Source: Nitrospirota bacterium (lineage in GTDB: Bacteria; Nitrospirota; Nitrospiria; Nitrospirales; Nitrospiraceae). Taken from it: DNA of 64,000 bases. The notes under the pieces were generated by a model that saw nothing but the letters and a program-made list of their open reading frames with translations, was not told the origin of the DNA and did no database searches. This document shows positions 24,143-32,550 of this stretch, one piece after another (the stretch's first letter is position 1; every line of letters starts with the position of its first letter). Position numbers and translations under genes: made by a program. Location: contig JAPLLG010000007.1 of NCBI GenBank assembly GCA_026387665.1, forward strand, positions 248,001 through 312,000, read 5' to 3'.

Positions 24143-26116
24143 TTATTTAAGCTTGGCGACCGGTTGCAGCCTGGCCAGAGACCCCTGGCCCGCCCCTGGG
24201 AGACAAAGAGGCTCCTGCTCCTTGCCGTACTGCTCACGAGCCACCTTCAACACCTGCCCCCTCGTATAGGTACAGAGTTCGCCAGCCAGGATCGTTCCGT
24301 TTTTATCCAGGTCTGCCGCCCCCCCCATCCCTTTGAGCAATTGATAGGCAAACAGGCCATGCTGGCCCGGATCGTAACTATAAGACTCCTGGATCGACCG
24401 GTTGCCGACCATCCAGAGAATCCTTTCCTTCCCGCCCCCCTGCTGCTCCCACAAAGGCCCGATCGCGCTGGCCACCTCCTTGCCAGGCGCCAATTCAAGC
24501 GTGAGGTCGAGCATCACGATGGCCTGCTGAATCGGCAAACTCAGCAAAGATTCCTGCAACCGGCGTAGCGAATAGAGTCTCGCGCTGGAGGTCGGCGTGC
24601 TGTCGAACAGCAACAACGACACGGCCCCGGTCGTGGGGTCCACGACTCCCCGGCCCGTGACCGAGACATAAACCACGGTGGTCGGGTCCAGATGCATCGG
24701 CAGCCACTCGTCCAAGACCTCGACCAGGTCGCTCTTGAGGGCATGGGCATCCAGAAGGGTGCGCACTCGCTCGTGAGGAATGCCTCCGACCGATTTGAGA
24801 TAGCTGGCCATGACCTCCGCATCCCTCGTGGCATACTTGACCCGGGCCAGGCCGCTCTCCCGAAACTGCCCCACGCCAATGACAATACCCACGGCCTTCG
24901 GCTGTTTGAGCAGGCCCGTCCACTTCGGAAGTTGATCGACATCCACCGGCTGCGCCTGAGCCTCCTTCGCGGATTCAGGCTTCATGGCCACCAGAAACTT
25001 CTTGGCGTTGGGCAACTGGACGGACGAGGACCCGGCACGCAGGATCAGCGTCAATTCCGCCTGCACCGCCTCTTTGACCAGGCCGACCTTGCCATCCACC
25101 GTCACGCGCTTGACCTCGCCTGGCTGGAGATCGCCGATGGAGACCAGGCTGGGAATCCGCTCGATCAAGGGAGGCATGGCGGTCACAGACAATTCGACCG
25201 CCTTGGCAATTCCCGGCCCTTCATTTTTGACTTCCAGTTCGATCGCGATGGCTTCCCCGCTATGGACCACCTGATTGCGGTTCTCGTCTCGGACGATCGC
25301 CCGGAAGATCACCTTGGCAGACTCGTCCAATGGAACCGGCGCAGATCCTGATGCAGCCGATTGCGGCGCGACTGGCTTGGGTGCAGGAACGGAAATCCCG
25401 CTGCCTGCCACAGGAGAGGGAGGAGGAACAGCCGCCGCAGTAGCCTGGGCGCGTCCGGCCTTCCGTGCATCTGCTGCATTGAGGATCTTGCTCGATGTCC
25501 CCAGTTGCTTGGCCATGCCGTCCGTCACAAGGCCGAAGGCCTCTTGAGCAATCTTGTCCAGGCCCTTCACTTCGCAGGAAACGGCAGTGACCTCAACCTC
25601 GCCTCGGCCGATGCTTTGAATTTTCTTACTGTGCAGGACCGTGCCATCGGCAGCCGTATAGGCGAAATCCAATCCCACTATGACGGTGGCGGGATAGCTT
25701 CTATTGGCCTGTCGCACGACCGCCAGATCGAGATGGATGATGCCCAGCGCCACATCGACATAGCCGTCCGGCACAGACGAGGGGCCCGCCTCGCCGGTCA
25801 GGACCTTTTCAAAGACGCGGCCGGTTTTATGTTTGAGTGCATCCTGCAATGGAGCGGCGAGCAACAAGGATTGCGGCTGGCCGCAGGCATCCTGATAGGA
25901 GAGCTGCGCCCCGGCGATGCTGGCATCCGCGCGAAGCTGGACGGTGAGCGGAAGATAATAGCCGATGGTCGCGCCATTCCGATTTGAAAAGAGCGAGCAG
26001 CTCGTCAACGTCGCAATACAGAGCCCGGCCCCAACCCATGAGGCGGCACGAAATAGAAGAGATGGTCGCGTTGAATCAATCACATGCACCACATTCTTAT
26101 ACAGAAAATCACTCAA
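24143..26116 (-). CDS. Lipoprotein with degenerate caspase-like domain
   Basis: Up to 657 residues. The N-terminus has a lipoprotein signal (GLCIATLTSC, Cys about 40), then an unknown domain, a Pro/Ala linker (about 230-275), a CARDB-like beta domain (about 285-385: ELEVKNEGPGIAKAVELSV) and a C-terminal caspase/metacaspase p20-like fold starting VGIVIGVGQF. At the catalytic positions the fold reads SVTGRG where active enzymes have SGHG, and MLDLTLE where they have LDAC, so both His and Cys are lost. An EF-hand-like loop (DLDKNGTILAGE) follows. The start is uncertain: no ATG precedes the lipobox, only TTG 26116 or later GTG codons. Confidence 0.75.
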   Translation of the reverse strand: MSDFLYKNVVHVIDSTRPSLLFRAASWVGAGLCIATLTSCSLFSNRNGATIGYYLPLTVQLRADASIAGAQLSYQDACGQPQSLLLAAPLQDALKHKTGRVFEKVLTGEAGPSSVPDGYVDVALGIIHLDLAVVRQANRSYPATVIVGLDFAYTAADGTVLHSKKIQSIGRGEVEVTAVSCEVKGLDKIAQEAFGLVTDGMAKQLGTSSKILNAADARKAGRAQATAAAVPPPSPVAGSGISVPAPKPVAPQSAASGSAPVPLDESAKVIFRAIVRDENRNQVVHSGEAIAIELEVKNEGPGIAKAVELSVTAMPPLIERIPSLVSIGDLQPGEVKRVTVDGKVGLVKEAVQAELTLILRAGSSSVQLPNAKKFLVAMKPESAKEAQAQPVDVDQLPKWTGLLKQPKAVGIVIGVGQFRESGLARVKYATRDAEVMASYLKSVGGIPHERVRTLLDAHALKSDLVEVLDEWLPMHLDPTTVVYVSVTGRGVVDPTTGAVSLLLFDSTPTSSARLYSLRRLQESLLSLPIQQAIVMLDLTLELAPGKEVASAIGPLWEQQGGGKERILWMVGNRSIQESYSYDPGQHGLFAYQLLKGMGGAADLDKNGTILAGELCTYTRGQVLKVAREQYGKEQEPLCLPGAGQGSLARLQPVAKLK

Positions 26117-26239
26117 CTAGCACAACCAGCACAGTTATTTCCTATAGGCCACAACGAGCGGCTAACGAGATAGCCGCCACGTTCCTCAGCCTCTTTCCAG
26201 AAAGGGCCAGGGCCTTTCCCTCTCAACACCTCTCCTCAA

Positions 26240-26336
26240 GGGAGTGGCCAAGGTTGCCCTTTACTGCGCGCATCGAACGAGCACCTTCCCAGCGTGCGCG
26301 TTCTGCGAGCAAGAAGGGCACCTGGCCGCGCCCTCC
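26240..26336. repeat. R1 structured repeat, copy d
   Basis: 97-bp copy in the 260-base gap between the divergent caspase-like gene and ubiA. The arms GGGAGTGGCCAAGGTTGCCC and their imperfect complement flank ACTGCGCGCATC, inner stem GAACG/CGTTC, GCAC/GTGC and GCGAGCAAGA. Confidence 0.85.
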
Positions 26337-26376
26337 GCAATTGACAGCCCCTCACCCCTCGGCTAAGTTCAGGCCC

Positions 26377-27264
26377 ATGATTGAATCTTCTTCACCGGCG
26401 CAGGGGCCGAAACTGTCCTGGTCTGCCATCAGCCGACTCATCCGCCTACAGAGCCAGACCGGAACCTGGCTGCTCCTGCTCCCGACCCTCTGGTCCCTGG
26501 TCTTGGCGGCGCGCGGCCTGCCGCCCCTCCACTTGCTGGCCATCTTCGTCGCAGGGTCTTTCGTGATGCGGAGCGCCGGGGTCGTGTTGAACGATTTGGC
26601 GGACCGCTCGTTCGACCGGCATGTGACCCGCACGCTGGTGCGGCCCCTCGCCTCCGGCGAACTCAGCGTCCCTCATGCCCTGCTGGTCCTCGGCTTCTTT
26701 CTCGCTCTGGCTGGCCTGCTCGTGCTGCTGCTGGACCCTCTGACGATCCTCCTGAGCCCGATCGCCATCCTCCTGGCTGCCCTCTATCCCTTTGCAAAAC
26801 GGGTCATCCATATTCCGCAAGCCATGCTGGGCATCGCCTTCGGCTGGGGCACCATCATGGCCTGGGCCGCCTCGCGGGGTGCCATCGACGCGCCTGCCTG
26901 GTGCCTCTTTGCTGCGACGGTCTGCTGGGCGATCGGATACGACACGATCTACGCCCTGCAAGACAGGGAGGACGATCGCAGGATCGGCGTGAAATCATCG
27001 GCCCTGCTGTTCGGCCCATCCACCTGGATCGCCGTCGGCACGGTCCTCTGCGCGATGCTGTTGCTGCTGGGACTGGCTGGCTGGCTGGCCCAGATCGGCT
27101 GGGTCTACTATGCAGTGCTTGCTGCTGTGGGAGGTTGGTGTCTGAGGCAAGCAGGACAGATCAGGGGAGTTGTCTCGGCCCCTACCGCCTTCCACATGTT
27201 TCAACAACATGTGTGGGTAGGAGCCGTAATCTTGATTGGAATGATCGCGGGATTTCTGTTCTAG
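26377..27264 (+). CDS. ubiA: 4-hydroxybenzoate polyprenyltransferase (UbiA family)
   Basis: 295-residue integral membrane prenyltransferase that joins a polyprenyl chain to an aromatic ring in quinone synthesis. The first Asp-rich motif is NDLADRSFD (after RSAGVV) and the second is GYDTIYALQDREDD, followed by IGVKSSALLFG. Both match E. coli UbiA closely (NDYADRKFD and DTIYAMVDRDDD), which favours UbiA over the menaquinone-pathway MqnP. About eight to nine membrane helices. ATG 26377 is the first Met after the R1 repeat; the long upstream frame runs through the repeat and the divergent gene and is not coding. Confidence 0.9.
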   Translation: MIESSSPAQGPKLSWSAISRLIRLQSQTGTWLLLLPTLWSLVLAARGLPPLHLLAIFVAGSFVMRSAGVVLNDLADRSFDRHVTRTLVRPLASGELSVPHALLVLGFFLALAGLLVLLLDPLTILLSPIAILLAALYPFAKRVIHIPQAMLGIAFGWGTIMAWAASRGAIDAPAWCLFAATVCWAIGYDTIYALQDREDDRRIGVKSSALLFGPSTWIAVGTVLCAMLLLLGLAGWLAQIGWVYYAVLAAVGGWCLRQAGQIRGVVSAPTAFHMFQQHVWVGAVILIGMIAGFLF

Positions 27265-27269
27265 CAAGA

Positions 27270-27385
27270 ATGCTGAAAAAGTCCGCTAGCGTCGTTCTCG
27301 CTTCGCTCAGCCCCTCAACGTACCCTACGGGTACGCCTCAGAGCTTCACTCGCTGCGGCCTTGCTAGACGGCCTTTTTGAGCATC
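27270..27385. repeat. R2 repeat, copy 2
   Basis: 116-bp copy between the convergent ends of ubiA and the diheme cytochrome gene. The termini ATGCTGAAAAAG and CTTTTTGAGCATC form an inverted repeat; the central hairpin is CGTACCC-TA-CGGGTACG. The A-run/T-run ends and position fit a bidirectional terminator. Confidence 0.85.
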
Positions 27386-27400
27386 TTGCGGTTGCGGCGA

Positions 27401-28417
27401 TCAGCCAGCCGGCTTTTCGATCGGGGCATCCGGCTTCGGCGCGCGCAACGTACCCAAGTACATCGTTACGGCCTTGGCATCGGCATCGCTGAGCCCGAGC
27501 GCCGGCATTCTGGTTTCTGGCTTCATCGCCTGAGGATTCTTCACCCAGCGATAAATCCAGGTCCCGTTCAAACGAAATCCTGCCCGGTCGAGCGCCGGTC
27601 CGACTTTGCCGCCTTCTGTGCCGATGCTGTGGCAACCGTTGCAGCCGTACTTGTTCGAATAGAGACGTTTGCCGTGCTCCACCATCTCCGCCACCTGCTC
27701 CGCCTTCACGGTCAGATCGGGACGGGCGACGTTCGCGCCTTTCCCAGGTCTGGTGGTGAAATTGGTCACAGCCGCCTGAGCCACGTCGAGTTCTTTTTTC
27801 GCCTGCACCATGGTAGCCAGTTCTTTGGCATAGGTGGACTCGTCTGCCTCAACGTCCTTCTTCAACTCTTCGCTCTTCTTTTCTGCTTCGTCGCTCGCCT
27901 TCTTTTCGGCCGCTTCGTAGGCCTGCTTGGCCTGGTCTGACTTGCTCTGAGCCGCTTGGAGCGCTGTCGCCAGCTCTTTCTTCCGTTCCTCGACTTTAAA
28001 CTCCAGCTTCATGCCGTGGAGGCCGCGGACATAGCCGACGATCGCCCAGATTTCGTCTTCCGACAGGGTGTACTTGAAGGTCGGCATGGTGGGCACGGCG
28101 AAATCGTCGTCGCCGATCTTGTCGCCACCGGGACTCGTGTCCTTCATGTCGCGGGAAATCGTATTGAAAATGTCTTCGTCCTTGAAGGTGCCCATCTCCG
28201 ACTTGTTCGAGAGATCTTTGGGCTTCGGATCCGGCATCGACGACCAATTGAATCCTTCGTTCTGGCGTCCGTTCTCTCCGTGACAATGCATGCAGTAGTG
28301 GCTGTAGAGTTCATGCCCCTTCTGCTGTTGCTCGCTGGCGCAGCCGCCTGCCACCATGGCCCACAGGCCGATCAGTCCACCTACCGTTCCTAGTGCAAAG
28401 AGCCGAGCCGCCTTCAT
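27401..28417 (-). CDS. Diheme cytochrome c lipoprotein with central coiled coil
   Basis: 338 residues from ATG 28417, overlapping the previous stop by ATGA. A lipoprotein-like signal (WAMVAGGC, Cys26) is followed by a first c-type heme domain (C42MHC45H46), a charged coiled coil of about 75 residues (about 140-215, rich in Glu/Lys/Ala), and a second heme domain (C259NGC262H263) with the axial Met in MPALGLSD. Two cytochrome domains held apart by a helical spacer suggest an electron bridge across a distance in the periplasm. Last gene of the respiratory cluster. Confidence 0.88.
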   Translation of the reverse strand: MKAARLFALGTVGGLIGLWAMVAGGCASEQQQKGHELYSHYCMHCHGENGRQNEGFNWSSMPDPKPKDLSNKSEMGTFKDEDIFNTISRDMKDTSPGGDKIGDDDFAVPTMPTFKYTLSEDEIWAIVGYVRGLHGMKLEFKVEERKKELATALQAAQSKSDQAKQAYEAAEKKASDEAEKKSEELKKDVEADESTYAKELATMVQAKKELDVAQAAVTNFTTRPGKGANVARPDLTVKAEQVAEMVEHGKRLYSNKYGCNGCHSIGTEGGKVGPALDRAGFRLNGTWIYRWVKNPQAMKPETRMPALGLSDADAKAVTMYLGTLRAPKPDAPIEKPAG

Positions 28418-29241
28418 GCTGATTGCCCTTTCTTTAGCTTGCGGATCAGAATGAACTGAAATCCGAGAGCCAGGCCCACGGCGAGAGCCGCGTAATAATA
28501 GCCGGAGTAGTCCGGTGGCGCTTCTGCGCGGAAATACCACCAGGAAGAGACCGCCTTTTGCGATCCCTTCTCTTTCAGCTCGCCGCTTGCGTCCTTCTTC
28601 CCGTCCCAGACGGCGAAGGCGATGTTGATGAAGCCGCCGGTCGTGATCTGCGTATCTTCCTCCGGATGTCCGGTGGCGAGTGGCCTGGTGAAGACCACTT
28701 TCCAGGTGCCGTTGGCATAGGCGCCCTTGGCTTTCACGTCCTGGTGCTGCTGCACGCTGAGCGTGCCGAAGCCCTTGGCATTCATATCCACGCCTTTGGC
28801 GTCTTTATTCTTCCAATACCAGATGTTGACCGGGCCGCCTTCCACCTGCGCCATGGGCTGGCCATGCGCGAAGTGGGCTTTCTTGTCGCCCACCATGAAT
28901 TCAATGGCGGCGGCATCGTCCGGATCTTCCGAGGGATCGGCATATTCCAAGAGAATGGCGACGTTCGTCCCGTCATGCAGGGCGCGCACGCTCAGGTCCC
29001 GGACCGTCGCTTCCAGAATGCGGTTCGGCCAATGGACTTGCGGCGACATCGGGAAGGTGGCCGGAATCGCGCTGCTCCAGACCGCGGCATTCGGGTCATC
29101 GGCCGGCAAGGAGCCCTTCACCATCGGGGCGCGAACCGCGATGCCCTCTTGAGCTGCAACAGGTTCCGCAACGAGGGATCCCATGGCCAGCAATACACCG
29201 GCAACAACGCCCGTGGCGATTTTACTCAGTCCATGCTTCAT
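28414..29241 (-). CDS. Ethylbenzene-dehydrogenase-gamma-like heme b protein (NxrC-like)
   Basis: 275 residues from ATG 29241 (AGAGGA nine bases upstream). A signal peptide (VVAGVLLAMGSLVAEPVAAQ) is followed by the beta-sandwich typical of the gamma subunits of the DMSO-reductase family (ethylbenzene dehydrogenase, nitrite oxidoreductase NxrC), which bind one heme b. Supporting blocks: WPNRILEATVRDLSVRALHDG, ILLEYADPSEDP, GGPVNIWYWKN and the C-terminal ISFAVWDG-like INIAFAVWDGKKD. A C-terminal membrane helix (YYYAALAVGLALGFQFILI) anchors it. No molybdenum subunit is encoded nearby; the neighbours are cytochromes, so the partner is unclear. Confidence 0.85.
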   Translation of the reverse strand: MKHGLSKIATGVVAGVLLAMGSLVAEPVAAQEGIAVRAPMVKGSLPADDPNAAVWSSAIPATFPMSPQVHWPNRILEATVRDLSVRALHDGTNVAILLEYADPSEDPDDAAAIEFMVGDKKAHFAHGQPMAQVEGGPVNIWYWKNKDAKGVDMNAKGFGTLSVQQHQDVKAKGAYANGTWKVVFTRPLATGHPEEDTQITTGGFINIAFAVWDGKKDASGELKEKGSQKAVSSWWYFRAEAPPDYSGYYYAALAVGLALGFQFILIRKLKKGQSA

Positions 29242-29271
29242 AAGTTTCGTCCTCTCTCTACTCACTTCTCA

Positions 29272-29364
29272 GAGGGTGGGGCTTTGTGCCTTCCACTGGC
29301 GTCCACCGAGCGCCTTCCGAGCCTGCGCGGTGCGCGAACACAGAAAGCCTAGAGGCCTACCCTC
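29272..29364. repeat. R1 structured repeat, copy e
   Basis: 93-bp copy inside the respiratory operon, directly after the stop of the upstream cytochrome gene. The arms GAGGGTGGGGCTTTGTGCC and imperfect complement GCCTAGAGGCCTACCCTC enclose ACTGGCGTC (shorter than elsewhere), inner stem CACCG/CGGTG and GCGAACACAG. Confidence 0.8.
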
Positions 29365-29366
29365 GT

Positions 29367-30086
29367 CTACTCCCACGTTCTGGGAGATTGATGCGCGCCA
29401 TCATACTCGCCCATGATGATTTTCCAGATCCACTCGTCGGGCAATTCGACTTCCCAGCGCGGCATCGCAGACTTCCACGGCATGCCCTCGATCGGGAGGC
29501 CGACGCCGCCCTTCTTGATGCGCCAGAAGAGATAGCTTTCCTGGAGCATGGCGATCGTCGTGGGATCGGAGAAGTTGGCCGGAGGAGGATTGAATCCTCT
29601 GGCGGCCGGGCCCTTCCCGTCGAAATTTCCGCCGTGGCAGGGGGAACAGAATGCGGCATAGAAGCCCTTCCCCTGCTGGATGGTGTCTGGTGTCTTGGCG
29701 ACAGGATTTGAGAGGCCGGTATATTCGCCTGGCGGAGCCGGATGGATCGTCCGGTTTTCGGCAGGCGGCGCATCGCTGGTCGCCGTGCTGTTATAGGTCT
29801 GCCAGCCGACGATCAGGGGGAACAGCAAGAGCACTCCGTACCGGAGCACTTGCAAGCTGCCGATGTTCTCTCCGGTCAGGAACCGCTGGATCGGACCCCA
29901 GAAGGCGTCTTTGGACTCTCCGCTCAAGGTGGCGAAGATCACAATGCCCGACGTCGTCAGCATCAGATACAGGAAGATCAGACTGGCTGGCAGCGGCGCC
30001 GAGCCAGGGATATTCGGCACAACGAACTTCAAGATCGTGTAGACGATCCCGATCAAGATGACCGGCTTGAGCAACGAGCCCCCCAT
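29367..30086 (-). CDS. Membrane-anchored monoheme cytochrome c
   Basis: 239 residues. Two or three N-terminal membrane helices (about 8-24, 34-52, 80-96) are followed by a periplasmic c-type domain with C147SPC150H151 and a likely axial Met in GMPWKSAMPRWE. The start ATG has AGGAGG upstream. It lies 9 bases after the previous cytochrome gene. It is probably a fixed electron carrier of the same membrane complex. Confidence 0.88.
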   Translation of the reverse strand: MGGSLLKPVILIGIVYTILKFVVPNIPGSAPLPASLIFLYLMLTTSGIVIFATLSGESKDAFWGPIQRFLTGENIGSLQVLRYGVLLLFPLIVGWQTYNSTATSDAPPAENRTIHPAPPGEYTGLSNPVAKTPDTIQQGKGFYAAFCSPCHGGNFDGKGPAARGFNPPPANFSDPTTIAMLQESYLFWRIKKGGVGLPIEGMPWKSAMPRWEVELPDEWIWKIIMGEYDGAHQSPRTWE

Positions 30087-30095
30087 ACGTTCCTC

Positions 30096-30719
30096 CTAGT
30101 GCGCTTGCGCCACGTCTACTGGACCGGACTGAGCGACCTTCACCGGGGCGGCAGACGCCTGTCCCGGCACTTCGAGTTCAGCGACATTGACGGAAATCGG
30201 TTCCCCGCTCATTTGCTGCAGGAAGGCGATGACCGACAGAATTTCATTCTTGGACAGCCCGATCGGGTTCTTATTGATGTAGGGCATCCGGGCCGGATAT
30301 TCCTTCGGCTGGCCTTCGTGGCGGTAGTCGAGATAGATGTAGGCCTGCGGTTGCGTCAAACTTTCAAAGAGAAATTCGCGGCTCAGCTTGGCGCCGATCC
30401 CTTTCAGGTCCGGGCAGCGGGCCGATTCGCTGGGCCCGATCGTATGGCAGAGCGCACATTGGCCCTTGCTGAAAAAAATCTTCTGCCCGATGGTCGCCAT
30501 GTCGGTCGGCGTTTTCACCGTGGCAATGTCGAACTTCTCCTCGACCGGCGGCAGGGATGCCATCTGCGGCACCGACAGCGCGACGAGCGTGAAGAGGCCG
30601 AGAACGATCGCGACGAATCCGATGACCCGGACGAACTGGGCTCGAATCAGGAGTAGGATCAGGGCTCCGCTCCCCACAATCATCAGACCGATCAACTGCA
30701 ATTTAGCAACTTCGCTCAT
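30096..30719 (-). CDS. Membrane-anchored monoheme cytochrome c
   Basis: 207 residues. Two N-terminal membrane helices (LQLIGLMIVGSGALILLLI and VIGFVAIVLGLFTLVALSV) precede a c-type domain with C88ALC91H92 and the axial Met in YPARMPYINKN. The ribosome site AGGAG lies just before ATG 30719. It follows the CydA-like gene after 27 bases. The Pro/Ala/Val-rich tail is probably exposed in the periplasm. Confidence 0.88.
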   Translation of the reverse strand: MSEVAKLQLIGLMIVGSGALILLLIRAQFVRVIGFVAIVLGLFTLVALSVPQMASLPPVEEKFDIATVKTPTDMATIGQKIFFSKGQCALCHTIGPSESARCPDLKGIGAKLSREFLFESLTQPQAYIYLDYRHEGQPKEYPARMPYINKNPIGLSKNEILSVIAFLQQMSGEPISVNVAELEVPGQASAAPVKVAQSGPVDVAQAH

Positions 30720-30746
30720 AGGACTCCTCTTGCGAAATCGATCGCC

Positions 30747-32525
30747 TCAGCTATGCGGCGCCTTCGCCTTATCGCTCATCGTGGCTACCCAGAAGATGAA
30801 CGCGACAATCATGCAGAAAACAAATGTATTCAAAGCCATGATCGCAGCGGCATACCCGAGCGCCGGCGAAAATGCGTATTGCGACGAATCCCGGAGCACA
30901 CCGTACACGTGCCAATGGACGCGCGAGGACGACCTGGCGTAACCCATCAGCGTCATGAGCAGAATGACCATGATCGCATTAAGAACGAGGGCATAGCCGG
31001 CGCGAGGCGGCATCTTCCCCCAGACCATTTCCGTCGTAGTCTTGGCGCTCTTCAGCAGCAGGGCCGTCAGCGGCGTGATCGTCAACATGACGAAGAGCAC
31101 GATCAGCACTTGCGACGTCGAGAAGTAGTTGATGCGGACGATGGCCGGCACGAAGTAGCCCCAGACGCCCAGGACGACGACGGCGATTCCGGCGAGGACC
31201 AGCAGGGAGCTCATGACCGCTTTCGCGGCCTTCGCCCATCCGGCAGTCTCTTCCTTACCCGCGCGCCAATACATGATGAAGCTCATGAACGTGACGAGAA
31301 TCATCAAATTCGACACGGTCATTTTCGCTGACATGACGCCGAAGACTCCCAACAACGGATGGTGGGTGCCTCCCATCTTTCGCGCTTCTTCCAAACTCGC
31401 CACGAGCGAGTGAGGCGTCATCCAGACACCGAGACACAAGAGCAGAATGATCAGCATCGACAGCATCGGCTTCCGGTACTTCAGCTCGGAGCCGGGAATG
31501 CGATAGGTGATCCCCAGCCAGAAATAGTAATTCGAGCCGAGGAAGAGCACACCGATGAGCATGGCCTGAAGAATGAAGAGCCAGGAGAGGAAGCCGCCCA
31601 TGAGCGTGATGCCCATCTGCTGGTTGTACTGATAAATTTCGCGCATGAGCCAGTAGCCGGCAAAGGGGAGCGGCAGGAGGCCGAACACCCCGATGAAATT
31701 CCCGACATAGCCCATCCAATCGTAGTGGTCGCGTTCTTCCGCGTTCCTGGCGGACAGGTAGCGAATCCCGGCATAGGCGCCGCAGATGTAACCGCCCAGC
31801 ACCACGTTCGCGATCAGACGGTGAATGTTCACCGGCCACCAGGTCGGATTCCAGGTCGCGGCCCAGGCCCTGGCAAGGTCCGAGCCCTCGGCGAGCACGA
31901 CCGGACTAGCCTGGAACGTCGCCCAGGAGTTCGGCACGATCATGATGAAGAAGGCGAAGAAGTTCAGCATGAAGCCGAGGAAAATATGGAACTTCTTCTT
32001 GCCGCCGTCCTGCATCGCATCCCAGCCATACCAATAGAGGTACAGGGTCGCGGTCTCGACCAGGAACAGGAGGCAATAGACGATGAACGAGGGAAAGAAA
32101 ATATCGGTCAGATAGTTCATCAACTTGGGATAGAAGGAGATCAGCAGGAACAACAGAATGCCGCCGAAGAGCGCCGTCGTGGCATAGGCGGAGGTCAAAA
32201 GCTTGGTAAACTCCTTGGCGAGTTTGTCGTAGCGCTTTTCGCCGGTCTTCCAGGCGACGACTTCGCACAACCAGGCGAATATCGGCACGCCCAACACAAA
32301 CCCTGCGAGCAGCAAATGGAGCTGCGCGACAACCCAGACGAGGTTGCGGCTGCCGATGTAGGGAATATCGCGATATTCGGTCGCGGCGGCCGGTGCGACA
32401 TCGGCCCCGAAGGCCAGCGCGGGAAGACTGAGGAGGCCCACGGCCCACAACAGCCCTGAGAGCATCCCCCCCTGGCCTTTGACGGCCTGGAGAAGTCTCT
32501 GAATCCATCCACCCTGTTGTTGCAT
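30747..32525 (-). CDS. Cytochrome bd-like oxidase subunit I homologue
   Basis: 592 residues from ATG 32525 (GTGAGG upstream). A signal-like N-terminus precedes about 14 membrane helices. It is related to CydA: His70 (VAQLHLLLAGFVLG) matches the first heme ligand, VETATLYLYWYGWDA matches the ESTFVGLFFFGWD block, and PVNIHRLIANVVLGGY matches the second His. The GRQPW quinol loop is missing; WMTPHSL occupies the corresponding region. No CydB gene is present. Nitrospira genomes encode several such bd-like proteins, some proposed as terminal oxidases. Here it is flanked by cytochrome bc components, so it may be an electron-transfer subunit instead. Confidence 0.85.
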   Translation of the reverse strand: MQQQGGWIQRLLQAVKGQGGMLSGLLWAVGLLSLPALAFGADVAPAAATEYRDIPYIGSRNLVWVVAQLHLLLAGFVLGVPIFAWLCEVVAWKTGEKRYDKLAKEFTKLLTSAYATTALFGGILLFLLISFYPKLMNYLTDIFFPSFIVYCLLFLVETATLYLYWYGWDAMQDGGKKKFHIFLGFMLNFFAFFIMIVPNSWATFQASPVVLAEGSDLARAWAATWNPTWWPVNIHRLIANVVLGGYICGAYAGIRYLSARNAEERDHYDWMGYVGNFIGVFGLLPLPFAGYWLMREIYQYNQQMGITLMGGFLSWLFILQAMLIGVLFLGSNYYFWLGITYRIPGSELKYRKPMLSMLIILLLCLGVWMTPHSLVASLEEARKMGGTHHPLLGVFGVMSAKMTVSNLMILVTFMSFIMYWRAGKEETAGWAKAAKAVMSSLLVLAGIAVVVLGVWGYFVPAIVRINYFSTSQVLIVLFVMLTITPLTALLLKSAKTTTEMVWGKMPPRAGYALVLNAIMVILLMTLMGYARSSSRVHWHVYGVLRDSSQYAFSPALGYAAAIMALNTFVFCMIVAFIFWVATMSDKAKAPHS

Positions 32526-32550
32526 GGCCCTCACCTCATCATCTCCCACG

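Noticed and set aside
11522-29364. R1 elements as integron attC sites (GTCCAAC on the left, GTT on the right in some copies)
   Set aside because: Copies b and e lack AAC/GTT, the right-hand core does not follow GTTRRRY, the elements do not flank promoterless cassettes, and no integrase is present.
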